Assembly (NCBI GenBank): GCA_051880615.1
Contig: JBJEOH010000024.1
Coordinates: forward strand, 1-57,985
Direction of reading: 5' to 3'
DNA: 57,985 bases
Source of the DNA: UBA7067 sp051880615
GTDB taxonomy: Bacteria > Bacillota > Clostridia > Oscillospirales > Acutalibacteraceae
In this document: positions 15,592 through 25,306 of the stretch, one piece after another
How positions within the stretch are numbered: position 1 is the first letter of the stretch
How the letters are laid out: every line of letters starts with the position of its first letter
Made by a program: the position numbers and the translations under genes
Notes under the pieces: model-generated
Seen by the model: only the letters and a program-made list of their open reading frames with translations
The model's database searches: none
Told to the model about the DNA's origin: nothing

Positions 15592-17538
15592 TTATTCCTC
15601 TTCGGTTTCAGTAGGTTCAGGCTCAACAAAGGTGCCTTCCATAACCTGCTCAAAGGTTTCGCCGTCCATTTTTTCGTGCTTAAGAAGATATTTGGCAACC
15701 TCGTGCAGCTTATCCATATACTTGTTGAGAATTTCTTCCGCTTTATTATAGCCGTTCTTAACAAGGCTTAATACTTCGTCGTCTATAATAGCCGCAGTGC
15801 GCTCAGAGAAATCTCTGCCGTGACCCATATCTCTGCCGAGGAATACCTCGCTGCTGCCTGAGGTGTAGTTGATAGGTCCGAGCTTTTCGCTCATACCGTA
15901 TCTCGTTACCATATCGCGCGCTGTTTTGGTAGCTTTTTCAATATCGTTTGACGCGCCTGTTGAAATATCGTCAAGCACGAGAGCCTCTGCAACACGACCG
16001 CCAAGACAAACAACAATGTCCTCTTCCATTTCCTGCTTAGTACGGTAGGATTTATCTTCACTCGGAAGCGGCATTGTGTATCCGCCTGCCATACCTCTCG
16101 GAACAATAGAAATCTGATGAACAGGGTCCTGAGTTTCGCAGGCGAAGAAAGTGATTGCGTGGCCAGCCTCGTGGTAAGCGGTGAGAAGCTTTTCCTTGTC
16201 GCTCATAACCTTCGACTTCTTCTCTGCGCCTACAACAACCTTGATTGTCGCTTCCTCAATTTCCTCCATAGTAATAGCTTTTCTGCCCTTGCGCGCTGCT
16301 AAAAGTGCAGCCTCGTTAAGGAGGTTTTCAAGGTCCGCGCCCGTAAAGCCGGCTGTTGACTTTGCAATTACCGAAAGCTTAACATCGGGAGCAAGCGGCT
16401 TCTTTCTGGAGTGAACCTTAAGAATAGCCTCTCTGCCCTTGACATCGGGATAACCGACAACAACCTGTCTGTCGAATCTGCCGGGACGCATAAGAGCAGG
16501 GTCGAGAATGTCGGGTCTGTTGGTAGCTGCAATTATAATTATACCCTCGTTTACGCCGAAGCCGTCCATCTCAACAAGGAGCTGGTTTAGGGTCTGCTCT
16601 CTTTCGTCATGTCCGCCGCCGAGACCTGTTCCTCTCTGTCTGCCGACAGCGTCAATTTCATCAATAAAGATAATACACGGCGAGTTTTTCTTTGCCTGGT
16701 CGAACAAATCTCGTACTCTTGAAGCACCCACGCCGACAAACATCTCAACGAAGTCTGAGCCTGACATTGAGAAGAACGGAACGCCTGCCTCGCCTGCAAC
16801 GGCTCTTGCAAGAAGGGTTTTACCTGTTCCCGGAGGTCCTACAAGCAGCACGCCCTTTGGAATTTTTGCACCAAGCTCGTTAAACTTTTTAGGCTCTTTA
16901 AGGAACTCGACAATTTCCTCAAGCTCTGCCTTTTCTTCATCGGCACCTGCAACATCCTCAAAAGTTGCGCGGTGCTTTTCCTCGTTCATATTCTTTATCT
17001 TCGTTTTTCCGAAGCTGCCCGTTCTTGTGGGGTCGCCGCCCATTCCGCCGGACATTTTCTTCATAATATAGATATAGAAAACAACAAGCAGCACAAGCAT
17101 CAAAAGGCTCGGGAGCATACTTATTATCCACGAGTTATCGCTTGATTTGCTGTAGTCGAATACAATTGGATTATCCTTATTGTCCTTGTTGTACTCCTGA
17201 ACATACTCCTTGATATCCTCGTAAATAAGGCTTGCACTCGGCGAGGTATATTCTATAGTTATTCCCTTATCCTTTGAAGTCTGCTTCGGGGGCTTCGGAG
17301 CCTTATCCGGCTCGTCCGGCTCTATTGTTTCTCCGGGTCTTAATGTAATCTCCATCTTGCCGCTGCCCAGGTCAAGCTTATATTCCTCAACCTTGTTTTC
17401 GGCAAAAAGAGTTACAATGTCGGAATATTTATAGGAATAGCTGGGCTTCATCTGAAAAAGAAATACAGCCGCTAAGATTACCGCTATACATACTCCGATA
17501 CCAAGAATTATGTTTCTGGTATTTTTCTTATTGTCCAT
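15592..17538 (-). CDS. ftsH: ATP-dependent zinc metalloprotease FtsH
   Basis: Membrane-anchored AAA+ protease for membrane and regulatory proteins. Order: N-terminal membrane helix (about 9-28), extracytoplasmic domain, second membrane helix (about 138-158), AAA+ domain with Walker A GPPGTGKT (234-241), Walker B CIIFIDEIDAV and second region of homology (ATNRPDILDPALMRPGRFDRQ), then the peptidase domain with zinc motif HEAGH. 648 aa is normal. The extracytoplasmic domain has a Pro/Lys-rich insertion (residues 72-92). It follows tilS by 43 nt; tilS-ftsH linkage is common in Firmicutes. Confidence 0.97.
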   Translation of the reverse strand: MDNKKNTRNIILGIGVCIAVILAAVFLFQMKPSYSYKYSDIVTLFAENKVEEYKLDLGSGKMEITLRPGETIEPDEPDKAPKPPKQTSKDKGITIEYTSPSASLIYEDIKEYVQEYNKDNKDNPIVFDYSKSSDNSWIISMLPSLLMLVLLVVFYIYIMKKMSGGMGGDPTRTGSFGKTKIKNMNEEKHRATFEDVAGADEEKAELEEIVEFLKEPKKFNELGAKIPKGVLLVGPPGTGKTLLARAVAGEAGVPFFSMSGSDFVEMFVGVGASRVRDLFDQAKKNSPCIIFIDEIDAVGRQRGTGLGGGHDEREQTLNQLLVEMDGFGVNEGIIIIAATNRPDILDPALMRPGRFDRQVVVGYPDVKGREAILKVHSRKKPLAPDVKLSVIAKSTAGFTGADLENLLNEAALLAARKGRKAITMEEIEEATIKVVVGAEKKSKVMSDKEKLLTAYHEAGHAITFFACETQDPVHQISIVPRGMAGGYTMPLPSEDKSYRTKQEMEEDIVVCLGGRVAEALVLDDISTGASNDIEKATKTARDMVTRYGMSEKLGPINYTSGSSEVFLGRDMGHGRDFSERTAAIIDDEVLSLVKNGYNKAEEILNKYMDKLHEVAKYLLKHEKMDGETFEQVMEGTFVEPEPTETEEE

Positions 17539-17581
17539 TTTTACACCTCTTTGTAATCATAAATTTATTGTTTCAATATCC

Positions 17582-18964
17582 TTATTTATTATCTTCACTT
17601 TCGGAAAATTCTTTTATATTTATCGTCAATACTTTTTCCGTTTTATCTGTAATCCGGGCTCTTTGCGATACTCCGAAGCCTTCAAGCCACAAGACCTCGC
17701 TTTGCTGTGCAATTAGCAAGAGCTTATCCCTTTTTTCAAAAACAACCTTTTCATCAATAAGGAATTTCTTGAGTGGTTTAGTCCAGCCTCTTTTCTTCGG
17801 AGTGAACACATCGCCTGTTTTTCGGTTTCTCATAACAGTAACAGCGTTTATTATATCATAGTCAACTGCATTTTTAAATAACAAATTGTTAAATTTTGCA
17901 ATACTGTCAAATTCTTTTTTCGTCATAACCTTGAGTTCAACTGTTCTTCCCTCTATGTCAGCCTTTACTCCGTCAGTTAAAGATATTGGAAGAAGGTCTG
18001 ATTTTGCGGAATTATCTGATATTTTGTAGAGTCTGAAAACTCCGCTGTTCGCATCGGCGCAAATACCGTTTTTTATTCTAACCCTTGAAGGAGTACTGAT
18101 TGCGGAACATATTGCCATCACTGTGTCATAATCAGGCATTATATTATAGTCTCTTTCAAGAAGAATAATAACTATTCGTGAGAGTACAGAAATATCAAGG
18201 CTTTGAAGCTTTTTTAAATCATATCCGTCATTGATTCTTGCTCTGTCAAGCTCTTCTTCTGCAAGGCTTGATAGAAAGCTTTCGTCATTTCTGAGCATTT
18301 CTCCGCTGCGTGTTATGCTCTGCTCAAGTGACTGATTTATCTGCTTTAGCACAGGAAGTACATTGTGTCGGATTTTGTTTCGTGTGTAATCGTCGGATAA
18401 ATTTGTGCTGTCGGTGACATACTGAAGGCTGTTGTCACTGCAATAGTTTTCAATTTCAGCTCTTGTACAGGCGATAAGCGGTCTGATAATGTATTCTCGC
18501 TTTGGCGGTATTCCGCACAAGCCCTTTAATGCGCTGCCCCGTGCAAGGTTATAAAGCACGGTTTCAGCGTTATCGTTGGCGTTGTGTGCTGTTGCAACTA
18601 CTGCATTATGTTTTTCTGACAGCGTTTTGAAAAAATCATATCTCACCCGCCTGGCGGTTTCCTCAGTTCCTGTTTTGTATTTCTCGGAAAGCTTTGGAAT
18701 ATCTATATCAAGAAGCTCAAATGGTATGCTGTATTTATCGCAGAAAGCCTTCACAAAAAGCTCATCGCGTTTCGCCTCGACACCTCTGATGTTATGGTTG
18801 ACATGGGCGGCAATTAAATTATTTATTTTCAGCTCGGATTTATTTTCATAAAGAAAATGAAGCAGACACATTGAATCTGCTCCACCCGAAACGGCGACAA
18901 CAATATTGCTGCTGCCGCCAAGCATATTATAGGTTTTAATAGTTTTTAAAATTTTATTCCTCAC
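17582..18964 (-). CDS. tilS: tRNA(Ile)-lysidine synthase
   Basis: Modifies C34 of the CAU-anticodon tRNA-Ile to lysidine with lysine and ATP. It has the N-terminal PP-loop AVSGGADSM, followed by the HNANDNAETVLYNLARGSALKGL block. The TilS substrate-binding and C-terminal domains are recognisable by position. I choose GTG at 18964 (460 aa) because GGAGG lies 6 nt upstream; the ATG at 19000 has no comparable site. With this start the gene overlaps dnaB by 11 nt. The product is essential for AUA decoding. Confidence 0.93.
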   Translation of the reverse strand: MRNKILKTIKTYNMLGGSSNIVVAVSGGADSMCLLHFLYENKSELKINNLIAAHVNHNIRGVEAKRDELFVKAFCDKYSIPFELLDIDIPKLSEKYKTGTEETARRVRYDFFKTLSEKHNAVVATAHNANDNAETVLYNLARGSALKGLCGIPPKREYIIRPLIACTRAEIENYCSDNSLQYVTDSTNLSDDYTRNKIRHNVLPVLKQINQSLEQSITRSGEMLRNDESFLSSLAEEELDRARINDGYDLKKLQSLDISVLSRIVIILLERDYNIMPDYDTVMAICSAISTPSRVRIKNGICADANSGVFRLYKISDNSAKSDLLPISLTDGVKADIEGRTVELKVMTKKEFDSIAKFNNLLFKNAVDYDIINAVTVMRNRKTGDVFTPKKRGWTKPLKKFLIDEKVVFEKRDKLLLIAQQSEVLWLEGFGVSQRARITDKTEKVLTINIKEFSESEDNK

Positions 18965-20318
18965 GATGAACCTCCGGAGAAGTAAATCGCATAAATTCAC
19001 CCTGCCAGTGAAGCTTTATGCTGCCTGTTTCGCCGTGCCTGTTTTTTGCAACAAGACATTCGCCGCTGTTCTGATCACTTTTATTGTCATCATCATCGCC
19101 CGTTTTATCGTAATAACCCTCACGATAAAGGAAAAGCACAATATCTGCGTCCTGCTCGATAGAACCCGAGTCACGCAAATCTGAAAGCTGGGGTCTGTGG
19201 TCGGCTCTTTTTTCACTTTCACGCGAAAGCTGTGAAAGCGTTATGACAGGCACATTGATTTCTTTTGCCATAATTTTAAGATTTCTTGTAATCTCCGAAA
19301 TTTCCTGCACACGGTTATCTGTTCGTCTTGCGCCGCTCATAAGCTGTAAATAGTCGATAATAACAAGATCTACATCCTTTAAGCGTCTGAGCTTTGCTTT
19401 CATCGCCGGAACAGTAAGACCGGGCGTATCGTCAAGATACATTTCGGTTGAGCCTAAAACATCCGAAGCCGGAATAAGTCTTTCCCATTCGTCATCAGAC
19501 AGCTTACCTGTTCTAAGCGTAGTACCGCTTATCAGTGCCTCTGACGACAAAAGACGAGAAGCAAGCTGTTCCCTTGACATTTCGAGCGAGAAAAACACAA
19601 CCCTCTTTTTGCCCTTGACCGCAGCGTGCTTTGCAATGTTAAGCGCAAAGCTTGTCTTACCCATACCAGGACGGGCTGCAAGAAGGATAAGGTCGCTTCT
19701 GTTCAGTCCTGTTATTGTTCTGTCCAGATCGCCTATGCCGGTTGAAATCGGCTTAGCCAAATCGCTCTCAGGCGAATTGAGCATATCAAGGCGATCCATT
19801 GTTTCAAGAATAACCGCACTGAGCTTTTTAAGTCCCTTTATTTCATTTCTGTTTCTGATGTCATAAATCTTTTGCTCTGCGCTGTCAAGCAGCTTATCGG
19901 ACGAAAGCTCACCGGATGAGGATTCCTCCTGAATCTCTCTTGCGGCGTATATAAGAGAGCGTATTTCATACTTCTCTTTTATAATTTCTGCATATGCACT
20001 GACATTTGAAACAGACGGAACTATGTCGGCAAGCTGCACCAGATATGACTTTGCCGATGCCTCGTCAAAGCCGCTGCTTACTTTGATAGCGTTTAATACA
20101 GTGACAAAGTCAGAACGCTTACCCGAGGCAAAATTTTCAAGCATTACGCTGTAAATTATTCTATGATTTTCAATATAAAAATAATCCGGCTCGGGCAGGA
20201 TTTCCGCTATTGTATCCATACAGCTGTTGTCAATCAGCACTGCACCCAGAACAGACTGCTCCGCTTCGGTGCTGTATGGCAGCGAAAAGCTGTCAACTCC
20301 GCCTGTAAATTCCGCCAT
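18954..20318 (-). CDS. dnaB: Replicative DNA helicase DnaB
   Basis: Hexameric 5'-3' helicase at the replication fork. 454 aa. The N-terminal helical domain begins with PYSTEAEQSVLGAVLID, and the RecA-like domain has Walker A ARPGMGKTSFALNIA and Walker B VIIDYLQLMSG. The C-terminal segment RDSGSIEQDADIVLFLYR is typical. It lies 15 nt after rplI with AAGGAG before the ATG; rplI-dnaB is a conserved pair. Its end overlaps tilS. Confidence 0.97.
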   Translation of the reverse strand: MAEFTGGVDSFSLPYSTEAEQSVLGAVLIDNSCMDTIAEILPEPDYFYIENHRIIYSVMLENFASGKRSDFVTVLNAIKVSSGFDEASAKSYLVQLADIVPSVSNVSAYAEIIKEKYEIRSLIYAAREIQEESSSGELSSDKLLDSAEQKIYDIRNRNEIKGLKKLSAVILETMDRLDMLNSPESDLAKPISTGIGDLDRTITGLNRSDLILLAARPGMGKTSFALNIAKHAAVKGKKRVVFFSLEMSREQLASRLLSSEALISGTTLRTGKLSDDEWERLIPASDVLGSTEMYLDDTPGLTVPAMKAKLRRLKDVDLVIIDYLQLMSGARRTDNRVQEISEITRNLKIMAKEINVPVITLSQLSRESEKRADHRPQLSDLRDSGSIEQDADIVLFLYREGYYDKTGDDDDNKSDQNSGECLVAKNRHGETGSIKLHWQGEFMRFTSPEVHREE

Positions 20319-20333
20319 TGTAATACTCCTTAA

Positions 20334-20780
20334 TTATTCTTCCGAAACCTTAACCTTTATTTTTGCGATAACGCCCTGATATAGCTTTACCTCGCAGTTA
20401 TAGGTGCCGAAGGCTTTAATTTCACCGTCAATAGTGATTTTTCTTTTATCAACATCAATGCCAAGCTGCTTTTTAATCTCGGCGCTTATTTCCTTAGAGG
20501 TTACAGAGCCGAACAGCTTGCCGTTTTTGCCGGCTTTTGCGGCAATAGCTATTGTTTTATCCTCAAGCTTTTCTTTAGCCTTATTTGCGTTTGCCGTATC
20601 TGTTTCAATTTTAAAGCGGCGCGAATCCTCGGCATTTTTCACTTCATTGAGTGCCTGCGCGTTTGCCTCCTTGGCAAGCTTTCTCGGAAATAAAAAATTT
20701 CTTGCGTATCCGTCGGACACATTCACAAGCTCACCTTTTTTTCCGCTGCCCTTAACATCCTGTAATAATACTACCTTCAT
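20334..20780 (-). CDS. rplI: 50S ribosomal protein L9
   Basis: 148-aa two-domain protein with the usual N-terminal signature: MKVVLLQDVKGSGKKGELV followed by VSDGYARNFLFPRKLA. A long charged connecting helix and the C-terminal domain KLFGSVTSKEISAEIKKQLG follow. It binds 23S rRNA near the base of the L1 stalk. SD AAAGGAG lies about 13 nt before the ATG. It stands between gdpP and dnaB, the usual Firmicutes order. Confidence 0.97.
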   Translation of the reverse strand: MKVVLLQDVKGSGKKGELVNVSDGYARNFLFPRKLAKEANAQALNEVKNAEDSRRFKIETDTANANKAKEKLEDKTIAIAAKAGKNGKLFGSVTSKEISAEIKKQLGIDVDKRKITIDGEIKAFGTYNCEVKLYQGVIAKIKVKVSEE

Positions 20781-20839
20781 TTTTAATCACAAACTCCTTT
20801 CACAAAAACATTTGCAAAATGCTCAAGCTCATTACACTT

Positions 20840-20866
20840 AAAAGTACGCCGATGCACTTGGCGCAC
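20840..20866 (-). other. Hairpin in the gdpP-rplI spacer
   Basis: Minus-strand GTGCGCC and GGCGTAC form a 7-bp stem (one G-U) with a 9-nt loop, followed by TTTTAAG. It is nested inside a wider inverted repeat, AAATGCTC (20817-20824) with GAGCATTT (20897-20904). It could be a weak terminator/attenuator or a leader element of rplI. Confidence 0.4.
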
Positions 20867-20905
20867 CTAAAGCTCTGAATAATTGCTATATGCAGCGAGC
20901 ATTTC

Positions 20906-22873
20906 TCAAATATCATTCTCCTTGACTTTCTTTATATCAATTTTGCTTATTATATCAACAAGCTTTTCTCTTACCTCACTCATTTTTGAGTTTTTAAGCT
21001 GTGCGCCTGCCATTGTCATATGACCGCCGCCGCCCATCTGCTCCATAATAAGCTGAACATTCACATCACCCAAGGAACGGGCTGAAATGCAGATTGTATC
21101 ACTGTTTTGGTATATTACAAATGAAGCGACAACATCGTGCAGACTCAGAAGCTCGTCAGCTGCCTGTGCTGCCGTAACCCTGACATCGCTGCCCAAATCA
21201 TCGGCACAGGCTATTGCACAGCTGTTATATATTTCAGCCTGCGACACTATCTGATACTTTGTTTTATATGAGTCGATTGAATTTGAGAACAGACGCTTCA
21301 CCTCAACGGTATCAGCTCCGCACTGGCGCAGGTAAGCCGCCGCCTCAAAGGTTCTGACTCCTGTTTTCAAGACAAAATTCTTTGTATCAAGCATAATACC
21401 GGCAAGAAGCGCCTCAGCCTCAAGCCTTGTCAGAATATTGTCCCCCATATATTGGATAAGCTCCGTTGCCATCTCAGACGCCGACGATGCAAAGGGCTCG
21501 TGGAAAAATACAAGCGAATTATCAATATGATTTACCATCATTCTGTGGTGGTCAATAACAACTATCTTTTTGCACTTTTCATAAAGCTCAACGCTTTCGA
21601 GAAAAGTCGGAGAATGAGTGTCAACTATTATTAAAAGAGTTTTATCCCCTGCCGACACAACAGCCTCGTTCGGCTCCATAAACATATTGCCGTTTCCGGC
21701 GTTCTTCATACTTTCAATAATCTGAGTTGCAACAGACTGCTTTTGGTTAACAACAATATGAGCAGGCTTTTTCTGCGTCTTAGTCACTGCGCTCCAGATA
21801 CCTATTGCCGCACCGATACAGTCAAGGTCGGAATTAGCATGACCCATAATAAGCACATTATCGGCAGCTTTAATATGGTCAATCAGTGTACCTGCGATAA
21901 CTCTTGCTCTTACCTTGTCAAGCTTTGCATAGCCGCTGGAACCGCCGCCAAAAAAGCGATAAGACTCGCCTGTTTTTACAGCAGCCTGATCTCCGCCTCT
22001 TCCAAGCGCCATTTCAAGCGCCTTTCGCGCCTGAAGCTCATTTTCGCGGTAACCCTTACCGCCTCTGCCGACACCGATAGAAACGGTAGCCTCCTTACCG
22101 CCCGGAAAGCTTAAAGCTTTTATCTCTTCAAGAATAGAAAATTTATCTTCAAGCAAGTCGCGGAAATTTCTCTCTTCCATTAAAACAAGATACTTATCGC
22201 CCGAAATCTTTTTATACATAGCCTTGTTTTTCATCGCCCACTTTTGAAGGGTGTTTTCAACAATAACTACAGCATGGGCAAGCTGCTCGTCGTCATAATC
22301 TCTTTCAAACTCTTCTCTGTTGTCAAAAGTAAGCATCGCGACAACAGGTCTGCTGTCGGCGTATTCTTCCGCAATTTTTTTATAATTGGTGTCATCAATA
22401 AAGTAAAGTATTGCGCCGTCTGAAATTTCATTAGCTAAAACAGTGTATCGGCGATCGCCGTATGAAACATTGGACGACTCGGCTGCAACAAGCCTTTCTA
22501 TCGGGATACCCGATGTATATTGAGTGACAAAATCGCCTACAGCCTCACGCCCTTGGCAGATGTTGCTCTTAAAATATTTATTATACCACACAACATCGCC
22601 TTTTTCTCCTGCAACAACAACAGGTATTGAAAACTTGTCAAGATATGTAACATTAACGCCCTTAAGGCTTTTTGCACTGCTTTTTACCACCGATTTAATA
22701 TAGCTCTGAAAAAATTTTCCTGTAAGAAAAACAACTATAATCGAAACTATCGCAATGCTCATTTCAATGGCAAATATGTAAATGTTCCACCTGTAGGAGA
22801 AGGCAGCCATCAGAAAGATGGCAATAGAAAATATAAGAAAAAACGGCGTAAGCGTCCACGATCTTTTTTTCAT
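20906..22873 (-). CDS. gdpP: GdpP-type cyclic-di-AMP phosphodiesterase (DHH family)
   Basis: Membrane-bound enzyme hydrolysing c-di-AMP. Order: two N-terminal membrane helices (about 8-51), a PAS-like domain, a degenerate GGDEF domain (signature replaced by SGDKY), then DHH (HANSDLDCIGAA, VVIDHHR) and DHHA1 (MGGGGHMTMAGAQL) domains. I choose ATG 22873 (655 aa) with GAGGAGG upstream; the frame extends 10 codons to a TTG that nearly touches the rnj stop. It is linked to rplI and dnaB, as in many Firmicutes. By c-di-AMP control of K+ channels it may affect the TrkAH system in this window (inference). Confidence 0.93.
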   Translation of the reverse strand: MKKRSWTLTPFFLIFSIAIFLMAAFSYRWNIYIFAIEMSIAIVSIIVVFLTGKFFQSYIKSVVKSSAKSLKGVNVTYLDKFSIPVVVAGEKGDVVWYNKYFKSNICQGREAVGDFVTQYTSGIPIERLVAAESSNVSYGDRRYTVLANEISDGAILYFIDDTNYKKIAEEYADSRPVVAMLTFDNREEFERDYDDEQLAHAVVIVENTLQKWAMKNKAMYKKISGDKYLVLMEERNFRDLLEDKFSILEEIKALSFPGGKEATVSIGVGRGGKGYRENELQARKALEMALGRGGDQAAVKTGESYRFFGGGSSGYAKLDKVRARVIAGTLIDHIKAADNVLIMGHANSDLDCIGAAIGIWSAVTKTQKKPAHIVVNQKQSVATQIIESMKNAGNGNMFMEPNEAVVSAGDKTLLIIVDTHSPTFLESVELYEKCKKIVVIDHHRMMVNHIDNSLVFFHEPFASSASEMATELIQYMGDNILTRLEAEALLAGIMLDTKNFVLKTGVRTFEAAAYLRQCGADTVEVKRLFSNSIDSYKTKYQIVSQAEIYNSCAIACADDLGSDVRVTAAQAADELLSLHDVVASFVIYQNSDTICISARSLGDVNVQLIMEQMGGGGHMTMAGAQLKNSKMSEVREKLVDIISKIDIKKVKENDI

Positions 22874-22899
22874 AAATTTCTCCTCCTCAGGGGTACAAA

Positions 22900-24828
22900 T
22901 CAAACATCCATTATAATCGGAAGTATCATCGGTGTGCGGCGTGTTTTGCTGTAAATCAAGCGTGATACATCCTCTTTGATTTTATTTTTTATTACATTCC
23001 ATTCATGCACATTGTCATATGCGCAGTCCTCAAGAACATTTGTGGCTGTTTTCTTAATTTCATCAATCAGCACTTCAGACTCTCTGACATATACAAAGCC
23101 TCTTGAAACAATATCGGGTCCTGAAATAATATGACCGTCATATGAGTCAAGCGAAGCAACAACTATAATCAAGCCGTCCTGACCTAAGTGCTTACGGTCG
23201 CGTAATACTATACTGCCGACATCACCGACGCCGAGTCCGTCAACAAACACCTTGCCTGCTTTTACAGAGTCAAGCTGTTTGATGTAATCCTCGTGCAGCT
23301 CGATAACATTGCCGACATCACCTATAAATACATTTTTATGATCCATTCCCATCTGATATGCAAGCTCTGCGTGCTTTCTCAAGTGCTTCTGCTCGCCGTG
23401 AACGGGAATAAAATATTTTGGCTTTACAATTCCGTGCAGGATTTTTAGTTCCTCCTGACAGGCGTGACCCGAAACATGAACCTCGTACATTGATTCGTGA
23501 ATAACCCGACAGCCGAGCTTCAAAAGCTCGTCAACTACTGCTCCGACAGTTTTTTCATTACCCGGAATCGGATTTGCCGAGATTATAATGAAATCTCCGG
23601 GGCCTACCTCAACCTTTCTGTGGTCAGAATATGCCATTCGGTACAGAGCCGACATCGGCTCGCCCTGACTGCCTGTTGTAACAAGCACTATTTTCTCAGC
23701 AGGGTATTTATTGAGCAAATCAATATCAATAATAACTCCGTCCGGCACCTCAAGATAGCCAAGCTCCATAGCGACAGTCATATAGTTAATCATACTTCTG
23801 CCGGAGAAAGCAACCTTTCTGCCGTATTTATATGCACAGTTTATAATCTGCTGTACTCTGCTGATATTTGACGCAAAGGTTGCAATGATTATTCTTTGGC
23901 TTTCTGCCTGCTTGAAAAGATTATCAAATGAATCGCCTACGCGTCTTTCAGTCATTGTATATCCGGGACGCTCTGCGTTTGTTGAGTCTGCAAGAAGCGC
24001 CAGAACTCCCTCTTTTCCGATCTGACCAAAGCGAGCAAGGTCAATCATCTGCCCCGAAATAGGCGTACAGTCGATTTTGAAGTCACCGGTATGAACGATA
24101 GTACCTGCCGGTGAATGAATAGCAATACCGACTGCGTCCGGAATTGAGTGATTAACCCTGATAAACTCTGCAGACATACAGCCAAGCTGTACCTTATCGC
24201 CCACCTTAACCTCGTTGAGCTTTGTTTTGTAAAGTACATTATGCTCTTTGAGCTTGTTTTCAACCAAGCCTATTGTAAGAGCTGTGCCGTAGATTGGCAG
24301 ACTGACTTTCTTAAGCAGAAAAGGCAAACCGCCAATGTGATCCTCGTGTCCGTGGGTAATCACAATGCCCTTGATTTTGTCGATATTCTCCTCAATATAA
24401 GAAAAGTCGGGCAGAACAAGGTCAACGCCGAGCATCTCACCGTCAGGGAAAGCCATTCCGCAGTCAAGCATCAGCATATCGCCGTTACACTCAAACAATG
24501 TAAGATTTTTTCCTATTTCATTAAGTCCGCCGAGAAAAGCAATTCTGATTGCCGGCTTTACAGTCTTTTTTGTTTTACTTCTCGTAGCAGTCTTTTTTGT
24601 AGAAGAATAGGTTTTCTTCGCTCTTTTTACGGTTTGCCGAGTGCCGTTTGAGGGTGAACTCTTCTTCGTTTTTTTAGTATCAGCCTGAGTCGCGGCAGCT
24701 TTTGCTGCAACGCTCGAACCGCTTTTAATTTTTTGATAGTAATCCTTTTTTGCATTATTCGTCTTTACACCTTTTTCAGAAAACACTTCATCCGAAACTT
24801 TTTTCTTGTTATTAAATTCAGATATCAC
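22900..24828 (-). CDS. rnj: Ribonuclease J
   Basis: Metallo-beta-lactamase/beta-CASP nuclease for mRNA decay and rRNA maturation (5'-3' exo and endo activity). The catalytic core starts near residue 94 (IRIAFLGGLNEIGKN), with metal motif HGHEDHIGG, NHSIPDAVG, HTGDFKID, and beta-CASP HVSGHACQEE and PVHGEQKHL. Unusual: the first ~92 residues are a Lys/Thr/Ser-rich, probably disordered basic extension, absent from B. subtilis RNase J1 (555 aa; this one is 642). The start is GTG with GGAGG upstream. The stop nearly abuts gdpP. Confidence 0.95.
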   Translation of the reverse strand: MISEFNNKKKVSDEVFSEKGVKTNNAKKDYYQKIKSGSSVAAKAAATQADTKKTKKSSPSNGTRQTVKRAKKTYSSTKKTATRSKTKKTVKPAIRIAFLGGLNEIGKNLTLFECNGDMLMLDCGMAFPDGEMLGVDLVLPDFSYIEENIDKIKGIVITHGHEDHIGGLPFLLKKVSLPIYGTALTIGLVENKLKEHNVLYKTKLNEVKVGDKVQLGCMSAEFIRVNHSIPDAVGIAIHSPAGTIVHTGDFKIDCTPISGQMIDLARFGQIGKEGVLALLADSTNAERPGYTMTERRVGDSFDNLFKQAESQRIIIATFASNISRVQQIINCAYKYGRKVAFSGRSMINYMTVAMELGYLEVPDGVIIDIDLLNKYPAEKIVLVTTGSQGEPMSALYRMAYSDHRKVEVGPGDFIIISANPIPGNEKTVGAVVDELLKLGCRVIHESMYEVHVSGHACQEELKILHGIVKPKYFIPVHGEQKHLRKHAELAYQMGMDHKNVFIGDVGNVIELHEDYIKQLDSVKAGKVFVDGLGVGDVGSIVLRDRKHLGQDGLIIVVASLDSYDGHIISGPDIVSRGFVYVRESEVLIDEIKKTATNVLEDCAYDNVHEWNVIKNKIKEDVSRLIYSKTRRTPMILPIIMDV

Positions 24829-25247
24829 AAATAAACCTCCGTTAAAAAATATGTAGTTGTATCTGTCACATAAAAAATTATCCTGTTATTGTTTAGTTTC
24901 ACAGTGAAAATCTCATTAATTGTTCAGTGTCGCAAACGGTGCCCCATACACTTTTCTGTGAAAAAATAAAAAATATACTGTTAAAAACCAGAGTAATCCG
25001 AACACATACTTTGGATTAATTCTATAACTTTTGCGCTGAGATGTCAAGGCTGCGACAGATCTATGCAAATTTATGGCAAAGTTCTCTAATTATATTTGTC
25101 AGATAAAAGAAAAATATCCTGTTATTTATATGAATTTATGCCGCTTCATCTCCTGCCTCTATTATTACTTTTTGTATTTTTATCCTTTTTGTATTATTTG
25201 TTATACTTTTGTTCACAATTTAGATATTCTTATCGGAATTGTAGGTG
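24829..25247. other. Intergenic region between rnj and rnhA
   Basis: AT-rich divergent spacer. It must hold the rnj promoter on the minus strand, but I found no convincing -35/-10 pair there. The short open frames inside lack ribosome binding sites and have no recognisable product. Confidence 0.5.
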
Positions 25248-25276
25248 TTGTTAATTTCCATAATCTGTGATATAAT
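25248..25276 (+). promoter_or_regulatory. Promoter of rnhA-nifS-nifU
   Basis: TTGTTA (25248-25253), a 17-nt spacer and a consensus TATAAT (25271-25276), 30 nt upstream of the rnhA start codon. Confidence 0.7.
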
Positions 25277-25306
25277 GGTTCTAATTTCGGATTTGGAGGA
25301 ATTCTG

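Noticed and set aside
16508..17071. 187-codon plus-strand frame opposite ftsH
   Set aside because: Antisense shadow of a strongly conserved gene; Ser/Pro-rich translation with no SD or family.
25073..25270. 65-codon hydrophobic frame in the rnj-rnhA spacer
   Set aside because: No ribosome binding site, low-complexity Tyr/Phe/Ile composition expected from AT-rich DNA, and it runs over the rnhA promoter region.
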